Assembly: GCA_015709695.1 (NCBI GenBank)
Contig: CP054183.1
Coordinates: forward strand, 1,848,992-1,912,991
DNA from: Gammaproteobacteria bacterium
GTDB taxonomy: Bacteria > Pseudomonadota > Gammaproteobacteria > Steroidobacterales > GCA-2729495
DNA length: 64,000 nt
Direction of reading: 5' to 3'
The position numbers were made by a program, and so were the translations under genes. The notes below the pieces were generated by a model. The model had not been told where the DNA came from and made no database searches. It saw nothing but the letters and a program-made list of their open reading frames with translations. This document shows, piece after piece, positions 61,100-64,000 of this stretch. How positions within the stretch are numbered: position 1 is the first letter of the stretch; each line of letters begins with the position of its first letter.

Positions 61100-62662
61100 C
61101 TACACCTGGCGGGGCCGCGAATCCCAGTAGGCCGCCCGCAGTTCGCGCTTCAGGATCTTGTTGGCACCGCTCAGCGGAAACGGCTCGCTGCGGAAATCGA
61201 CGCTGCGGATGCACTTGTAGGCAGCCAGTTGCCTGCGGCAGTGGGCGATGAGTTCGACGCCGCTTGCGCTGCATCCCTCGCGCAGGCGCACCACGGCATG
61301 CACCCGTTCTCCCCAGCGCTCGTCGGGAATGCCGAACACGGCGCACTCCGCGACCGCGGGATGGGAATACAGCGCATTCTCGACTTCCTGGCTGTAGACG
61401 TTCTCGCCACCCGTGATGATCATGTCCTTGATCCGATCGACGATGTAGAGGAAGCCGTCGGCGTCGAGGTAACCGGCATCGCCGGTGTGGAGCCAGCCGC
61501 CGCGCTGGGCCTTGGCGGTTTCCTCCGGCAGGTTCCAGTAGCCGGGTGACACGGTGAGCCCGCGCACGCAGATCTCGCCGACCGCGCCGGCAGGCAGCAC
61601 GGCCTCGTCGTGGTCGAGGATGACCACCTCGGTGCCGGTGATCGGCTGGCCGGCAGAGCCCAGCTTGCTGCTGCCATCCACGGCGATACGGTGGTCCCGG
61701 GGCTTCAGGATGCTGATGTTCGGCCCGCCCTCGGTCTGGCCGTAGACCTGGTACAGCAGGGTCTGCGGCATGACCGCGAGCGTACGCCGCAGCAGCGTTT
61801 CGGAAATCGGCGAGCCGCCATAGGAAATGCGGCGCAGGCTGGAGAGGTCGAAGTTCGCGATCTCGGGGTGGGCCACGATCGCATTGATCATCGTCGGCAC
61901 CAGGGCCGCCTTGGTCACCTGCTCGGCCTCGATCATCTGCAGAACGGCGCGTGGATCGAAGCGCGGCATCAGGCACAGGCCGGCGCCGAGGGCTGCCGCC
62001 GCGATGGCGTTCAGCCCGCCGACCAGGTGGAACATCGGCGCGACGACCAGCAGCACGTCATCGCGGCCGACACCGATCTCCAGGATCCACTGCAGCGTAT
62101 TGGTGATCATCCCCTGGTGAGTCAGCATCACGCCCTTCGAACGACCGGTCGTGCCACCGGTGTAATAGAGCGCGAACAGGTCGCTGCCGCCGCGCCCGGC
62201 GTCCGCCGCGGGTTCGCAGGCCGCGAGCAGCCCCGCCAGGCCCAGACAGTCTCCGGGGGTCTCGCTGGCGCCGCCGGCGTAGACCAGTTGCACGAGACCT
62301 GGCGCCAGGGCCTGCAACTGTCGCGCCGCGCGCAGGAAGCCATCGTCGACGATCAGCAGCCGGCTGCCGGAATCGGCCAGGCAGTGGGCGATCTCCTCGC
62401 CGGCGAGGCGGGTATTGATGGGTACCACCACGCCGCCTGCCCAGGGAATCGCGAACAGCAGCTGGACATAGAGTTCGCTGTTGGCGGCGAGGATCGCCAC
62501 GCGGTCGCCGGGCGCCAGCCCCAGCCGCTGCAGCGCGGACGCGAGGCGTTGCACGCGATCGAGGGTTTCCGCCCAGCTTGTCTGCCGGCCCTCGAAGCGC
62601 GTGGCGATGCCGTGGCGGTTGACCAGTGCGGCACGCCGGAGCATGTTGGCGAACGAGTACAT
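61100..62662 (-). CDS. Acyl-CoA synthetase 2 (AMP-binding)
   Basis: 520 residues. ALYYTGGTTGRSKGVMLTHQ, YQVYGQTEGGPNISILKPRD, LHTGDAGYLDADGFLYIVDR and DMIITGGENVYSQEVENAL. C-terminal FPLSGANKILKRELRAAYWD lysine present. Long-chain or phenylpropanoid-type acid ligase. It shares motif order with CoA synthetase 1 but is clearly a different subfamily. Follows the second MBL gene after 200 bp without a visible feature. Confidence 0.92.
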   Translation of the reverse strand: MYSFANMLRRAALVNRHGIATRFEGRQTSWAETLDRVQRLASALQRLGLAPGDRVAILAANSELYVQLLFAIPWAGGVVVPINTRLAGEEIAHCLADSGSRLLIVDDGFLRAARQLQALAPGLVQLVYAGGASETPGDCLGLAGLLAACEPAADAGRGGSDLFALYYTGGTTGRSKGVMLTHQGMITNTLQWILEIGVGRDDVLLVVAPMFHLVGGLNAIAAAALGAGLCLMPRFDPRAVLQMIEAEQVTKAALVPTMINAIVAHPEIANFDLSSLRRISYGGSPISETLLRRTLAVMPQTLLYQVYGQTEGGPNISILKPRDHRIAVDGSSKLGSAGQPITGTEVVILDHDEAVLPAGAVGEICVRGLTVSPGYWNLPEETAKAQRGGWLHTGDAGYLDADGFLYIVDRIKDMIITGGENVYSQEVENALYSHPAVAECAVFGIPDERWGERVHAVVRLREGCSASGVELIAHCRRQLAAYKCIRSVDFRSEPFPLSGANKILKRELRAAYWDSRPRQV

Positions 62663-62862
62663 GTGCTATGGATCCGTCCCGGCATCCGCGGGGCTGCCAG
62701 CGGATGATTGCCTTGCTGCAAGGCATCCCCGGACCATATATCCCTGCATCCCGTTCGTCCACCCGGGCGAGGCGACTGTCTGGCTGTGGAGCACGGCGGA
62801 GGGCCATGCGTTCCACCTGGCGCCGGCTGCGGCCTGGTCCAGACTGACCCGCCGCCGGGACC

Positions 62863-63942
62863 TCAGGGCCGGCGGAAGCGGAAGGTGCCGCCGGCGTCCC
62901 GCTCGCGCAGCAGCTGGCCGCCGCGATACAGATGGTTGAGGTGCGCGATCGCTTCGCTCATCGCGAAGTACAGCTGGTGCGCGTTGAGCCGGCGGCGGAA
63001 CAGCGACGCGAGGACATCGGCCGCGGTCTGCGGCTCCACGCAATGGCGCAACAGCAGTTCGAAGCGCTGCGCATGGTGGCCAGCGAGCGCCTCCAGGCGT
63101 GGCTGCAACCCCGTGAACGGCTGGCCGTGCGCCGGCAGCACCAGCGTCCCGGCCGGCAGCACGGCAAAACGCTGCAGCGAGGCCAGGTACTGGCGGATGG
63201 GATCGGCATCGGGCTCGACATGCCACACGCCGATGTGCGGGGTGATGGCAGGCAGCACGTGGTCGCCGGAGATCAGCAGCCCCAGTTCCGGACAATGCAG
63301 CGTGGCGTGGTCCGGTGAATGCCCCTGGCCGGTGATCACCCGCCAGTCCTGGCCGCCAATCCGGAGCACGGCGCCGTCATGCAGGGGCTTGAACCCGGCT
63401 GGCAGGCCGGAGATGGCACGCCGGTAGGTCCCGCCCCAGGCCTGCAGCGCCCCGAGGCGCTCGCCCTGCAGGCCATGGTGGCGGAAAAACGCCAGCCGGC
63501 TGCCGTCGCTGTCGAAGCTGTCGTCGGCGACGGCCTGCCCGGCCATGCGGAACTCCGGGGTCGTCATCCACAGCTCGCAGCCGAAACGCCCGACCAGCCA
63601 GGCAGCCAGACCGAAGTGGTCGGGGTGGTGATGCGTGACGATGAGGCGCCGGACCGGCCGGCCCGCCATCATGCCCGCGTGCAGCGTCTGCCAGAGTTCA
63701 CGGATCTGCGCGGTGTCGAGCCCGGTATCGACGATGGTCCAGCCATCGCCGTCCGCCAGCAGCCAGAGGTTGATATGGTTGAGGATGAACGGCAGCGGCA
63801 TCCGCAGCCAGTGGACTCCGTCGGCAACCGCCACCGATCCGCCCGGCTCAGGCAGGGTCGCATGCGGGTAGGCGATGGCGTCGGACGCCATGCTGCCGGT
63901 GGCTGTGTGCGTGCGGCCGTAGGCCATGGGTCTGGGGAGCAA
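62863..63942 (-). CDS. Metallo-beta-lactamase-fold hydrolase 2
   Basis: 359 residues in the longest reading; ATG at 63927 and 63891 are alternatives without clear ribosome sites. LRMPLPFILNHINLWLLADG, DGWTIVDTGLDTAQIRELWQ, LIVTHHHPDHFGLAAWLVGR (HxHxDH metal site), ITGQGHSPDHATLHCPELGL and LLISGDHVLPAITPHI. Glyoxalase II/thioesterase-like fold with a C-terminal extra domain. Likely acyl-CoA thioester or lactone hydrolase. Site E is upstream. Confidence 0.88.
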   Translation of the reverse strand: MLPRPMAYGRTHTATGSMASDAIAYPHATLPEPGGSVAVADGVHWLRMPLPFILNHINLWLLADGDGWTIVDTGLDTAQIRELWQTLHAGMMAGRPVRRLIVTHHHPDHFGLAAWLVGRFGCELWMTTPEFRMAGQAVADDSFDSDGSRLAFFRHHGLQGERLGALQAWGGTYRRAISGLPAGFKPLHDGAVLRIGGQDWRVITGQGHSPDHATLHCPELGLLISGDHVLPAITPHIGVWHVEPDADPIRQYLASLQRFAVLPAGTLVLPAHGQPFTGLQPRLEALAGHHAQRFELLLRHCVEPQTAADVLASLFRRRLNAHQLYFAMSEAIAHLNHLYRGGQLLRERDAGGTFRFRRP

Positions 63943-63980
63943 TCCGGCGACGCGTGGCCGCGCCCTGGTACGGCATTCTA

Positions 63981-63995
63981 GGCAATCATATTGAC
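63981..63995. promoter_or_regulatory. Operator site E, GgCAA-N5-TTGAC
   Basis: GGCAATCATATTGAC, one mismatch; 39 bp upstream of the longest reading of the MBL-fold gene. The next gene beyond the right edge is unseen. Confidence 0.6.
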
Positions 63996-64000
63996 ATTCT

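Noticed and set aside
1-64000. tRNA, rRNA, CRISPR array or att site
   Set aside because: I looked for tRNA-like cloverleafs, regular repeats and integrase genes and saw none.

Overview
The window is about 64 kb of GC-rich DNA from a Gram-negative bacterium. ErpA, an A-type iron-sulfur carrier, a YcbB/YcbK cell-wall pair, TonB and lipoprotein exports, Tat-type leaders and many acyl-CoA catabolism genes point to a gammaproteobacterium, perhaps a Steroidobacterales or Nevskiales relative; that placement is inference. I see no rRNA, tRNA or CRISPR array, and no gene-free stretch longer than about 300 bases. The longest, 52303-52595, holds a terminator.

Region 1 (1-13.4 kb) is accessory DNA with lower GC. 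It holds the N-terminal 1223 residues of a SpvB/FG-GAP/RHS secreted protein running off the left edge, an orphan GspC-like PDZ protein, two complete insertion sequences with visible inverted repeats and target duplications (4974-6259 with TTAA; 9937-11088 with TTAG), and an operon of a secreted protein, a ruined SHMT-like gene, a GH3 acyl-adenylating enzyme and another secreted protein. The two divergent intergenic regions share a 55-base repeat with an 18-base palindrome.

Region 2 (13.4-44 kb) is mostly chromosomal. It has a DUF411 protein; a Tat-exported molybdopterin hydroxylase divergent from a lipoprotein flavocytochrome c and an MFS transporter; an iron-sulfur island (ErpA, IscA, a Grx/IscA-like/rhodanese fusion, and a MarR regulator with a seven-cysteine tail); lipoproteins; L,D-transpeptidase and a DUF882 peptidase; two TolB-like beta-propellers flanking a Rieske oxygenase; a flavin amine oxidase; TerC/Usp/DUF1330/PAP2; DUF1015; and a PMT-type glycosyltransferase set with a lipid-A-synthase N-domain protein.

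Region 3 (44-64 kb) is an acyl-CoA catabolic island. It has a 4-hydroxyacyl-CoA kinase pair resembling LvaA/LvaB, two SDRs, enoyl-CoA hydratase, two acyl-CoA dehydrogenases, an AMACR-like CoA transferase, a VOC protein, a MarR regulator, two metallo-beta-lactamase-fold proteins, a TonB receptor, two CoA ligases, a ketoacyl synthase, a MaoC hydratase and a quinone-oxidoreductase-like enzyme. Five intergenic regions here, and no other I checked, carry a 15-base palindrome GTCAA-N5-TTGAC, so the island looks like one regulon for uptake, activation and beta-oxidation of a probably branched or hydroxylated acid. This shared operator is the most interesting signal in the window.
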